A stretch of DNA of 64,000 nt from IMG/VR virus record IMGVR_UViG_3300036770_005084, positions 62,001 through 126,000 of that record; one strand, written 5' to 3'. A program made the position numbers and the translations under genes. Each line of letters starts with the position of its first letter. The first letter of the stretch is position 1. The notes under the pieces are model-generated. The model was given only the letters and a program-made list of their open reading frames with translations, searched no databases and was not told where the DNA came from. Shown here one piece after another: positions 55,506 through 64,000 of this stretch. The DNA is from a virus.

Positions 55506-57592
55506 TGTTAGAACAATCTTTAATCAATCCCAATTTTGCAGGAAGAGATGGATTTAAGTGGTTTATTGGTCTAACTACTGGAGAGATAGATCGAGCAAAT
55601 GATGAGTATGGATATAGAGTTAAGGTAAGAATAATTGGATATCATCCCAAAGATATATCAGATTCTAATTTGCCTTGGGCACATGTTCTTGTACCAACTA
55701 TTATGGGTAGTGGTGATCGTGGGTGTGGTATTTCAGATAACTCAAGAGGTTCTCAAGTAGTAATTGGATTTTTTGCCGATGGTGATGATGGACAACAACC
55801 AATAATTATTGGTGCTTTATATAACGGTGATAGTGTAATACGAGAGAATTCTATTGATCTTGGAACTAAAAATTTTAAATTATTCAAACCAGAACAGAAT
55901 GAGATAATAAATCCAAATAATTTACAAGTAAAGTCAAATAAAACTATTGGTACTAAAACTAAAGCAGAGTCTAATAAATCTTCATCAACCCCAAAAAATA
56001 CGATTCCGAGAACTGATGGCACTGTTGTAGGTGAAGAGACAGTAACTCATGCAGAACTTCAAAAGGGAGCAACAGTTTCTATTCCTGGACATTGTGAAAA
56101 TGCCAAAGATAATATTTCAAAGATTTCACAATCTTTAATTAAATTTATTCAGGTATTAAACACTGTAAAGAATGTTGGAGATACTTACATAGATCCTGTT
56201 TTGAATAGAATAAAAAATATAGATGATGAAATTAATGAAATTGCAGATGCAATTGCAGATTCTTTAAGTGCAATAATTAAAAGAATTCGTGATGAGATTA
56301 CAACAGGAATTTATAACCTACTAAAAGATTTTTTAGATAAAATTACATTACCGAAGGATTTAGAAATAGTTAAAAAAATTGCAACAGGACAAATAGCAGA
56401 TAGTATTTGGTGTGCTTTTAAAAAAATATTGGATAAAGTAAAGAAGTTTGTATTAGATTTTTTATTTAATTTGATTGGAAAGGTTGTAACAATGCCTCTT
56501 TGTGCAGCAGAAGCATTAGTTGGTAGTGTTATTCAATCTGTAGCAAATGAAATTACTGATGCAATAGGACCAGTATTAGAAGAAGCATCAAATCTTTTAC
56601 AAGGATCTATTGGAACTGTCATGTCATATGTGGATAAAGCAATTGGAATTACAAAAGGTATCGTTAGCTTTTTATCTTGTGAAAACTATGAGTGCAAAGA
56701 GGTTTTTGATTATGAAATGAATAAAGGATTTGTTCCAAAAGGTAATCCAAATTTTGAAGCAATTCTTAATTATTCTCCAGCAAAGGGTGTTAGGAATTTA
56801 TTGGAAGATGGAACTGGACAAGCAGAAAATTTCTTAGATGGAATGTCCGGTGGAGATTTGGTCAGTATTCCATGTGATGTATCATCTTTAGAATGTGGAT
56901 TACCAATCGTAGAATTTTTTGGTGGTGGTGGATTTGGTGCTGCTGCCAATTCCGTTGTAGATTCCTTTGGTCAAGTTATGGGAATTAACATAATTAATGG
57001 TGGATCTGGATATATATCTGCTCCATATGTATCTTTAAAGGATCCTTGTGAAAACGGCAGTGGTGCAACTGCTTATGCAATCATTGATAAAGATGGCAAA
57101 GTAACTGATGTTGTTATGGAAACTGTAGGATCTAATTATATTGGACCATCAGATCTTGGGAATACTGGAGGTACTGATGATACTGGAAGTACTGGTGATA
57201 CTGGAGGTACTGATGGTGATATTAGAGATGTTGCATGTTCTATTGCCCCTATAGATTCTTCAGGATCTACACTTTCTGGATATGTTGAAAAAGTAATAAT
57301 TAAAAACACTGGAATTGGATATTCTTCAGAAGATATAATATTTGATTCTTCTTGTCCAAATAGTGATGTTGAAATTGCTCCTATTTTAGATGATGATGGA
57401 AGAGTAATTGATGTGGAAATTAAAAATCCAGGTTCTTTTATTACTATATTCCCAGAGTTGAAAATAAATAGTGAGACTGGTAATGGATTATCTCTAGTTC
57501 CTGTATTGAGATTTAATAAAATTGAAGATACAAAGATAGAAACAGATCCTACAAAGATTCAAAAAGTTATTTACTGTGCTGATAAAACTTAA
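55505..57592 (+). CDS. gp5-like hub protein with OB-fold, no lysozyme seen
   Basis: 695 residues. The first 115 form the gp5/VgrG-type OB domain: FKWFIGLTTGEIDRANDEYG, YRVKVRIIGYHP, GISDNSRGSQVVIGFFADGD and QQPIIIGALYNGD. A long helical/amphipathic region follows (about 190-385), then two GxGY-type beta repeats (NIINGGSGYISAPYVSLKD; KNTGIGYSSEDIIF) with a Thr/Gly/Asp-rich linker. The T4 gp5 lysozyme domain is not recognisable. Confidence 0.78.
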   Translation: MLEQSLINPNFAGRDGFKWFIGLTTGEIDRANDEYGYRVKVRIIGYHPKDISDSNLPWAHVLVPTIMGSGDRGCGISDNSRGSQVVIGFFADGDDGQQPIIIGALYNGDSVIRENSIDLGTKNFKLFKPEQNEIINPNNLQVKSNKTIGTKTKAESNKSSSTPKNTIPRTDGTVVGEETVTHAELQKGATVSIPGHCENAKDNISKISQSLIKFIQVLNTVKNVGDTYIDPVLNRIKNIDDEINEIADAIADSLSAIIKRIRDEITTGIYNLLKDFLDKITLPKDLEIVKKIATGQIADSIWCAFKKILDKVKKFVLDFLFNLIGKVVTMPLCAAEALVGSVIQSVANEITDAIGPVLEEASNLLQGSIGTVMSYVDKAIGITKGIVSFLSCENYECKEVFDYEMNKGFVPKGNPNFEAILNYSPAKGVRNLLEDGTGQAENFLDGMSGGDLVSIPCDVSSLECGLPIVEFFGGGGFGAAANSVVDSFGQVMGINIINGGSGYISAPYVSLKDPCENGSGATAYAIIDKDGKVTDVVMETVGSNYIGPSDLGNTGGTDDTGSTGDTGGTDGDIRDVACSIAPIDSSGSTLSGYVEKVIIKNTGIGYSSEDIIFDSSCPNSDVEIAPILDDDGRVIDVEIKNPGSFITIFPELKINSETGNGLSLVPVLRFNKIEDTKIETDPTKIQKVIYCADKT

Positions 57593-57594
57593 AT

Positions 57595-58158
57595 ATGAAA
57601 AAACCAAGAGAAAAACCAACAGGATATTTATTTAATGATCCTCAGTGTGGAACCATTGCAGTTGGGTTAGATCCAGATTCGGTTAGACCAAGACAAATTG
57701 AACTAGTATCACAATCTTTAGCATCGGTGAGATTATTTCAAGATGGTGGATTTGACATTAGAAGTCATCCAGATGCAGTTTTGGCAGATAATATATGGAG
57801 TAATGCTAAAGATGGTCTATTAGTAAAGGGAAATAATATACACTTAGATGCTGGAAATGGTACAGTAACAATAACTGCTAGAGAAATTATATTTGAGTCT
57901 ACTGGCAACGATACTGGGGGAATAACTATTAGATCAAAGCATAACATAACAATGGATGCTGAAGATAATATAAAACTTGAAGGATCTAATGTTGCAATTG
58001 GTGCTAGAAATAAAATGATAGTCGCATCCAAAGGATTTCTAAATATTCGTGGAATTAATGGTGTTACAATAACTGAACCAAAGCAAAAATTAATTCCTAC
58101 TTCAATCAATGATTTGATTGACACATTTTTATCTTCAGTCTTACCAGGATATTTCTAA
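57595..58158 (+). CDS. gp5 C-terminal-like beta-helical spike protein
   Basis: 187 residues with repeated short beta strands: DGLLVKGNNIHLDAGNGTVT, GGITIRSKHNITMDAEDNIK, LEGSNVAIGARNKMIVASKG. This is the VgrG/gp5C-type triangular beta-helix that forms the central membrane-piercing spike. In T4 it is the C-terminal part of gp5; here it is a separate gene 2 bases after the OB protein. TAATG overlap with the next gene. Confidence 0.75.
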   Translation: MKKPREKPTGYLFNDPQCGTIAVGLDPDSVRPRQIELVSQSLASVRLFQDGGFDIRSHPDAVLADNIWSNAKDGLLVKGNNIHLDAGNGTVTITAREIIFESTGNDTGGITIRSKHNITMDAEDNIKLEGSNVAIGARNKMIVASKGFLNIRGINGVTITEPKQKLIPTSINDLIDTFLSSVLPGYF

Positions 58159-58877
58159 TGCCATACGTTAATACAGTAGAAACAGAGTCTATTCAGGCAG
58201 GAAAGGTATTAAATATACCATTATCCACTGTTGAAATTTGGCCAAGTTTAGATCCACAACTTCCATTTTCACTTCAAAATATGGCAGTTGCCAATATGGT
58301 TGGAATGACAAATCAAATTGGAATTTATAATGGATTTGGAGTTTGGGATCAGATGGGAGTATATAATGGATTAGGTCAAGGAACTGATGTTGGTGGGCAT
58401 ATTGATGGTCAACCATACTTAGATAGTTGTTCACCATCTATGGATCTTTCAACTGCTAATGGAAATCTTTGGGGGTTTTGGAAATATAATGGTGCAACTA
58501 TTTGTGCACCTTGTCCATCAGACGTAAGATTAAAGAAAGATATATCTAAAATCGAAAATGCTTTAGATAAAGTTTTATCATTAAATGGTGTCACTTTTTC
58601 TTGGAATGAAGAAGTTGCTCCAACATTGTCAGAAAAATCTAACGGAGAAATTGGATTAATTGCACAAGAAGTTGAAGGTGTTTTGCCTCAATTAATAGAA
58701 AATATTCATATTAAAGATTCTATTGATCCTGTCAAATCTGTAAAATATGAAAATATTGTTGCACTTTTAATCGAAGCAGTTAGGGAACAGCAAGATCAAA
58801 TTGAAGATTTGAAGAGGACAGTGAAGGAACTGTCCACTGAATGCCCAAAATGCCAAGGACTGTGCTATGATGTATAG
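58158..58877 (+). CDS. spike/fibre protein with S74 intramolecular chaperone domain
   Basis: 239 residues. N-terminal 120 residues are Gly/Asn-rich beta (MTNQIGIYNGFGVWDQMGVY). The C-terminal domain is a peptidase S74 chaperone: SDVRLKKDISKIENALDKVL (with the Ser of SDxRxK), IGLIAQEVEGVLPQLIENIH, VKYENIVALLIEAVREQQDQ and a coiled coil, plus a Cys-rich end CPKCQGLCYD. Such domains fold trimeric fibres and then cut themselves off. Confidence 0.82.
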   Translation: MPYVNTVETESIQAGKVLNIPLSTVEIWPSLDPQLPFSLQNMAVANMVGMTNQIGIYNGFGVWDQMGVYNGLGQGTDVGGHIDGQPYLDSCSPSMDLSTANGNLWGFWKYNGATICAPCPSDVRLKKDISKIENALDKVLSLNGVTFSWNEEVAPTLSEKSNGEIGLIAQEVEGVLPQLIENIHIKDSIDPVKSVKYENIVALLIEAVREQQDQIEDLKRTVKELSTECPKCQGLCYDV

Positions 58878-58886
58878 GTACTCCTC

Positions 58887-59063
58887 ATGACCACCATGCA
58901 AATTACTCGTGATCAACTGCAAAGTCTTCGTGAAATGAATGAAGACATTGCAGAGTATTTTATTGATCACAATTTCCCCATCAGTGGTGAAACGTATTGG
59001 ACGTGCGTAGAATGTTTGGCACAGGCAAAACTAGCCGAACTTCGTGGGGAACTTGTCTACTGA
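58887..59063 (+). CDS. small ORF with host-like codon use (58 aa)
   Basis: 58 residues, MTTMQITRDQLQSLREMNED, ending TYWTCVECLAQAKLAELRGE. Codons are more GC-rich than in neighbours (CTG, GCC, CCC, TGC), hinting at recent transfer. Two Cys are spaced CVEC. A probable two-way terminator follows. Function unknown. Confidence 0.55.
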   Translation: MTTMQITRDQLQSLREMNEDIAEYFIDHNFPISGETYWTCVECLAQAKLAELRGELVY

Positions 59064-59097
59064 TTTCAAAATTGACTTTTTATTTCAAAAAAGGTCG

Positions 59098-59135
59098 AAA
59101 AAAAATCCCGGCAAAAATTTGCTGTAGGGGTTTTT
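59098..59135. terminator. bidirectional terminator between convergent genes
   Basis: A-run, stem AAAATCCC/GGGGTTTT (one T-G pair) with inner GCAA/TTGC, T-run. It can end both the 58887 transcript and the minus-strand transcript of 59868. Confidence 0.55.
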
Positions 59136-59868
59136 ATAGAAATTCAGCATTTTCTGGGTTCTTTAAAAAGTTTAATATTTTTTCACTTTTTTGAATTTGT
59201 TTTTTAAGTTTCTTTCTAGTAAGTTTATAAGCATAATTTTGAAGTTCAATTTCAATTCTAAATTCCCTCAAATCATTTACTTTATTAATATACTTTTTTC
59301 GATCATTTTGCAATATTACGATTTGACCTTCTAAAGATGTAATAGAACTTGCAAATCCTGGGCATCCACATGGGAAAACGGCATAACAGGTTGCCGTATC
59401 ATTGTAGTAAGATCCAATGGCAACTGGTTGTACTTTTAAAATAGTTCCTATACCAGAATTGGATATTGCAAAAGAACCAGATATTGATTCAAAAGGATTT
59501 GGATCTTGATATTTAAATCCTTCATAGTTAATATCATCTCTATATACTGTTGTTATTCCTGCTGTAGTCGTTCCACATCCAGCAGCAACAGATTCTGCTG
59601 CAATAACACTAAGTTGAATTTGTAAATTGTTGATTTGTGTATTAATTTCTATTATTTTTTTATCAATTTGTTTAATTGGATATTCATAATAATCTAAGGT
59701 TTCGTCTGGTCCATATATCGTTATTTCTTCCCTGTTTGTTAACCCAATTCCAGTCTTGGTGCTATATTTACTTTCTATAGTTTTTAACTGTTCTAATTGA
59801 CTATTATCTAAGTCTATCTTTTGTTCGTAGAAATTTATAAGTGACTCTGTTTTTTCGTTTAATGACAT
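59134..59868 (-). CDS. probable structural coiled-coil protein
   Basis: 244 residues, minus strand. Helical ends (SLNEKTESLINFYEQKIDLD; KQIDKKIIEINTQINNLQIQ; YKLTRKKLKKQIQKSEKILN) flank a beta-rich, Cys-containing centre (CYAVFPCGCPGFASS). Looks like a tail- or fibre-associated protein; no family recognised. It diverges from the large structural gene at 59940 with a shared palindromic late promoter. Confidence 0.6.
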   Translation of the reverse strand: MSLNEKTESLINFYEQKIDLDNSQLEQLKTIESKYSTKTGIGLTNREEITIYGPDETLDYYEYPIKQIDKKIIEINTQINNLQIQLSVIAAESVAAGCGTTTAGITTVYRDDINYEGFKYQDPNPFESISGSFAISNSGIGTILKVQPVAIGSYYNDTATCYAVFPCGCPGFASSITSLEGQIVILQNDRKKYINKVNDLREFRIEIELQNYAYKLTRKKLKKQIQKSEKILNFLKNPENAEFL

Positions 59869-59886
59869 AATTTAAAGATAATAATA

Positions 59887-59910
59887 GTTTTATTTATTGA
59901 TAAATAAAAC
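59887..59910. promoter_or_regulatory. palindromic divergent late promoter
   Basis: Two 11-base arms, GTTTTATTTAT and ATAAATAAAAC, are exact reverse complements around a central TG. Each arm carries ATAAATA: minus strand at 59897-59891 for the 59868 gene, plus strand at 59900-59906 for the 59940 gene. Confidence 0.65.
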
Positions 59911-59939
59911 AGAAGAAAAAATCTATAGGATATTCTAGA

Positions 59940-62900
59940 ATGGCTTTAGCGAGATTAGAAAATTTCCTTAAAAATTTAAGAGGAAATACTTTATATGTAG
60001 ACCCTAATCAATTGGATGCATCAGATTCAATTGAAAATAGAGGTAACTCTGCGTTAAGACCATTTAAGACCATTCAAAGAGCACTTTTAGAAGCAGTAAG
60101 ATTTTCATACGTACAAGGAAATAATAACGATCTTTTCGATCAAACCACTATTCTAATTTCTCCTGGAACTCACTATATTGATAATAGACCAGGGCATTAT
60201 GTAAGTGGATCAATAATTAAAAACTATTCTGGTGGAAATTCTTCAATTCCAGAACTAGATTTGCAAAGTAATTTTAATATTACTGATTCCGATAACGTAT
60301 TATATCCATATAACAGTGCCGAAGGTGGGGTAATAGTACCTAAAGGAGTTTCATTGGTAGCAACAGATCTTAGAAAAACTAAGATTAGACCATTATATGT
60401 TCCAGACCCAACTAATGATCTTATTCCAAGATCTGCAATATTTAGAGTCACCGGAGGTTGTTATATATTTGGATTTTCCATTTTAGATGGAGATCCAAAT
60501 GGAAATGTATATTATAATCCAGCAAGTGTAACAAAAGTTGTTCCTAGTTATTCTCACCATAAACTAACTGCATTTGAGTATGCAGATGGAAAGAATAATC
60601 TGGTAAGAGTTGGAACAAATCTAGGTAAAACAGACCTAGATATGTATTACTATAAAATATCTCTAGGATATGGAAATAGTGCTGGTGCTCCAGTAATTAT
60701 TGATGGATATGATGATCTACAACTAAACATAGAAGAAACAAGAATAGTTGGAGATCTTGGTCGTGGATCTATAGTAATTGAAAACATTTATGCAGGTGAT
60801 GGAGTTAATTCTTCAAACGTAATTACTGTAAAGACCGCATCTGACCATGGATTTTCCCCACTAACATCGATTTTAATTTCTGGGGTGGGATCAAATCTTC
60901 AGCAGCAAGCAGAGTATAATGGACCATTTACAGTTGCTCAGGTTATTAGTTCTACTGAGTTCACATACAGATTGACAAATGATCCAGAATCATCTCTAAA
61001 TCCTGGAATTGATAGTCTTTCCAATGTAAAATCTGTATCAGACACAGTATCATCTGGTTCTCCATACGTATTTAATTGTAGTCTTAAATCTGTTTATGGC
61101 ATGAATGGTCTTCATGCAGATGGTAATAAGGCAACTGGATTTAAGAGTATAGTTACTGCACAGTTTACAGGTATTTCATTACAAAAAGATGATAGGGCAT
61201 TTGTAATTTATAATGATGCTTCTGGTTCATATAATGATTTTACTTTTGCAGGTGAAAATACATTTCTACATCAAAATTCTAGATCAATTTATAATCCAGA
61301 GTGGGAAAGTTTTCATATAAAAGCATCAAATGATGCGTTTATTCAGTGTGTTTCAATTTTTGCCATTGGATATGCAAAGCAGTTTATTGCTGATGATGGT
61401 GGAGACCAAAGCATTACTAACTCAAACAGTAATTTCGGTGCTATAGCACTTTCCTCTAGAGGATTTAAGGATTATGAGTTAGCAAAAGATAATCATGGTT
61501 TTATTACTCATATTATTCCTCCAAAAGAAATTAGTGAAGAAGAAATTATTGTAAGATGTTTACCAATAGATGTAGAATCAACTACAACAAGGGGATTAAG
61601 TAATAATTATACAAGGATTTATTTAGATGGATATGATAATGCATTAGATCCACCAAAAACATCTTTCCGTGGATATAAATTGGGTGGGAAATTAAATGAC
61701 ACTATAAATTATACTAATGATGGTGTTGTTTATAGTGCTATAGTATCACCAAATTATAAAACTGAAGTAACTGTAACCAATATAACATCAAGTGTTTTTA
61801 CAATAGATACACCACTTACAATAGGGTCAGTTACTGGCATTAATACTTCTCAAGCAGTTAGAATTATTTCAAATGATGGACTATTGCCAGATGGGTTAGA
61901 GCATCATAGACTTTATTATATTAATGGAGAGACTAATCTAACAACCACTACATTTACTTTATCTGAAAATATATTTAATAGTACTGTTAGTGATTCTATT
62001 GTAGAAATTAAAAATCAAATAGGAGCAACTTCTAATAATTTAAAACTTGTAAGTAAAGTATCTGATAGATCTGCCGGACAACCAGCATCACCAGTTCAAT
62101 ATGACACAATAAATGGTCAATGGTATGTTCAAATTATATCAAATGCGGCATTTATTAGTGCTATGAATGGAATAGGTGCGATTACATTTTATATTGAAAG
62201 AGCACTAGATTCTAGAGAAATTAAAGACAAAATTTATAAAGCAAGATATGTAATACCTAAGGAATCTATTGGAGCATCTGCACCATCAATTGGATTTATT
62301 CTTCAAAATTCTACAAGTGGTATAAGTTCTGCGTTAACATTGCCATCTTCTTCTATTTCTGATATAGATGAAACTAGAAATTCAAATCAAATTATAGATG
62401 CCTGGGCATCGTATAGTCCAGGATTTACCAGTTATGCATATGTAAGAACTAAATATCCACACAAATTATTTCCAGGATGTAAGGTAAACATATATGATCT
62501 CAAGAGTTCTAATGAACCAAACCCAGTAGGTTTAGGGACTGGAACTGGATTTAACGGTTCATTTATTGTCGATCTTGTTCCAAATGATGTTGTTTTCAGA
62601 TATCAAATTCTTGCAAATCCTGGAAATATAACTACAATTGATGATACTGCTATAACTACTTGGTTAATTTCAAATGATTGTAATGAGGCAACATTTAGGG
62701 TTCCTCCATATACAGTTTCTGAAGATACTAATGTTAGATCAAATCTTCCATATTTTACATGTGAAAAGGTATTTAATGATTATCAAATATATGGAGTAGA
62801 TACAATTCAAGAGTATAATTATGGAGTTTCAGATGGTGTCTATCATTTAACTTTAAATGCATTTAAAAATAGACCCAGTGTATTTCCATTCAATATAGAG

Positions 62901-64000
62901 GACTTAAAATTATCCCAAAGCATTGAAAATTTATATCCTACAGCAGATAAAGACAATGTAGTTTCTGATCCACTACCAACAAAATCAGTTGCGTCCAGAA
63001 AAATTATCGGAAAGGTAGATATTAATGATTTGGAGAAAAGTGTAACTAAAGAAACATTCTCCGAATTTATTAAGGATTTTGGTATTGGTAAAAGAGTAAA
63101 TTCTATTACATTTAATAGTGGTACTGGAACTTGTACATTAACAACTTTATATAATCATGGTCTTGGTGGAATAAGAACCTTATCGGTTACAACTGCAGGA
63201 TCTGGTTTTGTTAATGGTACTTGGTATGATATTCCTCTTTGTGGTGGATCTGGTGAAAATGCAACCGCAGTAGTCACTGTAACATCGGGAGTAGTGTCAG
63301 ATGTTCAAATTTCAAATCCAGGATCAGGATATTCTGTTGGAAATTCATTAACTATAAGAGGAATACCACATTCCTCAACAAGTGCAGCATCTGCCAATGT
63401 TTCTGTAAACGCTATTTTAAATAATACTTTAGACTCTATACAAATAATTGGATCTACTAATCCAGATAATGACGGGTTCTTCCCAATAACTAGCATCACT
63501 AAAGATACAATTGTATATACCAACTCACTTGGAGTCACAGAATCCAATTCAAATGCCTCTGTAATTATATCTGGATCTAGAAATACTGTCTCTTCGGTTT
63601 CAGGAACTACCGATACTGAAATTACTTCATCCTCCCGTCATTCATTGACTGCAGGAAATAAAGTATATTTTGAATCAACTAATCAAACATTTGATGTACT
63701 TTCAGTAGTATCTCCAACAAAATTCAAAGTTTCTGGTAATGCATCAAGTACAAATTCTAGTAATTTTTACCAGATTGCATTAGCACCATCATTTAGATCT
63801 TCAGATCAAACCTTAGAAAATGTATCAGGAAGGCATTATCCACTTCTTGGAGATTATAATTATAGAACTTCGAATAATTCTGTTGGTGAGATGACACTTA
63901 CATCATCAAGTGTAAATATTAGCAACACATCCGGATTGAAGAAGGGTGATTATGTTCAAATTGATGATGAAATACTTTTAATCACTTTAGTAAGTGGTTC
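59940..64000 (+). CDS. large virion structural protein (3' partial)
   Basis: Open frame of at least 1353 residues from ATG 59940 to the right edge, with no stop seen. It begins MALARLENFLKNLRGNTLYV followed by DPNQLDASDSIENRGNSALR and FKTIQRALLEAVRFSYVQGN, an N-terminus I associate with very large cyanophage tail or baseplate proteins; the SPGTHYIDNRPG style suggests a pectate-lyase-like beta-helix start. Later regions hold GxGY beta repeats (TTAGSGFVNGTWYDI; SNPGSGYSVGNSL) like those in the gp5-like protein. The last codons (KKGDYVQIDDEILLITL) are still in frame. Probably a baseplate or fibre component. Confidence 0.8.
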   Translation, partial: MALARLENFLKNLRGNTLYVDPNQLDASDSIENRGNSALRPFKTIQRALLEAVRFSYVQGNNNDLFDQTTILISPGTHYIDNRPGHYVSGSIIKNYSGGNSSIPELDLQSNFNITDSDNVLYPYNSAEGGVIVPKGVSLVATDLRKTKIRPLYVPDPTNDLIPRSAIFRVTGGCYIFGFSILDGDPNGNVYYNPASVTKVVPSYSHHKLTAFEYADGKNNLVRVGTNLGKTDLDMYYYKISLGYGNSAGAPVIIDGYDDLQLNIEETRIVGDLGRGSIVIENIYAGDGVNSSNVITVKTASDHGFSPLTSILISGVGSNLQQQAEYNGPFTVAQVISSTEFTYRLTNDPESSLNPGIDSLSNVKSVSDTVSSGSPYVFNCSLKSVYGMNGLHADGNKATGFKSIVTAQFTGISLQKDDRAFVIYNDASGSYNDFTFAGENTFLHQNSRSIYNPEWESFHIKASNDAFIQCVSIFAIGYAKQFIADDGGDQSITNSNSNFGAIALSSRGFKDYELAKDNHGFITHIIPPKEISEEEIIVRCLPIDVESTTTRGLSNNYTRIYLDGYDNALDPPKTSFRGYKLGGKLNDTINYTNDGVVYSAIVSPNYKTEVTVTNITSSVFTIDTPLTIGSVTGINTSQAVRIISNDGLLPDGLEHHRLYYINGETNLTTTTFTLSENIFNSTVSDSIVEIKNQIGATSNNLKLVSKVSDRSAGQPASPVQYDTINGQWYVQIISNAAFISAMNGIGAITFYIERALDSREIKDKIYKARYVIPKESIGASAPSIGFILQNSTSGISSALTLPSSSISDIDETRNSNQIIDAWASYSPGFTSYAYVRTKYPHKLFPGCKVNIYDLKSSNEPNPVGLGTGTGFNGSFIVDLVPNDVVFRYQILANPGNITTIDDTAITTWLISNDCNEATFRVPPYTVSEDTNVRSNLPYFTCEKVFNDYQIYGVDTIQEYNYGVSDGVYHLTLNAFKNRPSVFPFNIEDLKLSQSIENLYPTADKDNVVSDPLPTKSVASRKIIGKVDINDLEKSVTKETFSEFIKDFGIGKRVNSITFNSGTGTCTLTTLYNHGLGGIRTLSVTTAGSGFVNGTWYDIPLCGGSGENATAVVTVTSGVVSDVQISNPGSGYSVGNSLTIRGIPHSSTSAASANVSVNAILNNTLDSIQIIGSTNPDNDGFFPITSITKDTIVYTNSLGVTESNSNASVIISGSRNTVSSVSGTTDTEITSSSRHSLTAGNKVYFESTNQTFDVLSVVSPTKFKVSGNASSTNSSNFYQIALAPSFRSSDQTLENVSGRHYPLLGDYNYRTSNNSVGEMTLTSSSVNISNTSGLKKGDYVQIDDEILLITLVSG

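Overview
This window is part of the genome of a T4-like cyanophage (cyanomyovirus) that infects marine picocyanobacteria. The evidence is a T4-type replication and nucleotide set (gp43, UvsX, gp41, gp61, gp59, gp32, gp33, NrdA/NrdB, ThyX, MazG), T4-type baseplate and tail genes (gp53, gp48, gp4, gp54-like, gp26, gp27-like, gp5-like), and cyanophage auxiliary genes (psbA, two hli, speD, phoH, a cyanobacterial-type SLH porin, a DUF1825 protein). The DNA is AT-rich. Genes are packed with ATGA/TAATG overlaps, and small AT-rich motifs (TATAAATA/CTAAATA) mark probable late promoters.

Layout. 1-6236: replication operon with gp43 (5' truncated), a 42-aa ORF, uvsX, gp41 and mazG. gp41 is broken into two genes by a split intein; a small metallopeptidase gene and an antisense HNH endonuclease lie between the halves. 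6242-11562: late genes, probably virion-associated (a PD-(D/E)XK-like protein, a nucleotidyltransferase with a T4-like capsid-targeting N-terminus, an Ig-like structural protein). 11575-16023: primase gp61, nrdA, nrdB. 16081-18778: HAD-domain protein, membrane protein, GIY-YIG-like protein, RlpA-like protein. 18788-20595: three tRNAs (Gly-UCC, CAU, Ile-UAU), an SLH porin and small ORFs. 20665-26906: first glycan island, starting with a GDP-mannose 3,5-epimerase and two fucosyltransferase-type enzymes. 26903-29518: hli pair, a C39 peptidase and lysozyme that seem joined by -1 frameshifting, and small genes. 30396-31627: psbA unit. 32224-38100: second glycan island. 38105-45080: glutaredoxin, small genes, speD, a glutamine-riboswitch-like leader with small peptides, thyX, phoH, exonuclease, gp33, gp59, DUF1825, gp32. 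45081-64000: baseplate and tail genes on both strands, ending in a large structural gene that runs off the right edge.

How the parts work together. Early or host-type promoters (TTGACA-N17-TATAnT) sit before the tRNAs and porin, hli, psbA, the riboswitch unit and gp32. Late motifs sit before virion genes and, notably, before both genes nested in the intein. The most interesting signals are: (1) a split intein with a 14-residue N-half inserted in the gp41 P-loop; (2) a near-textbook -1 frameshift signal joining gp26 to the next ORF just upstream of the tape-measure-like genes; (3) a second -1 signal (A AAA AAG plus a 12-bp stem) that would restore the catalytic Glu of a lysozyme by fusing it to a C39 peptidase; (4) a glutamine-riboswitch-like leader before a YRG-motif peptide; (5) a possible GDP-L-galactose pathway in the first glycan island; (6) a 9-nt repeat array in the gp32 leader; (7) terminators that contain or run into late-promoter motifs.

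Limits: everything here comes from reading the sequence and remembered family features. No database search, folding calculation or alignment was run. No gene-free stretch exceeds 300 bases.
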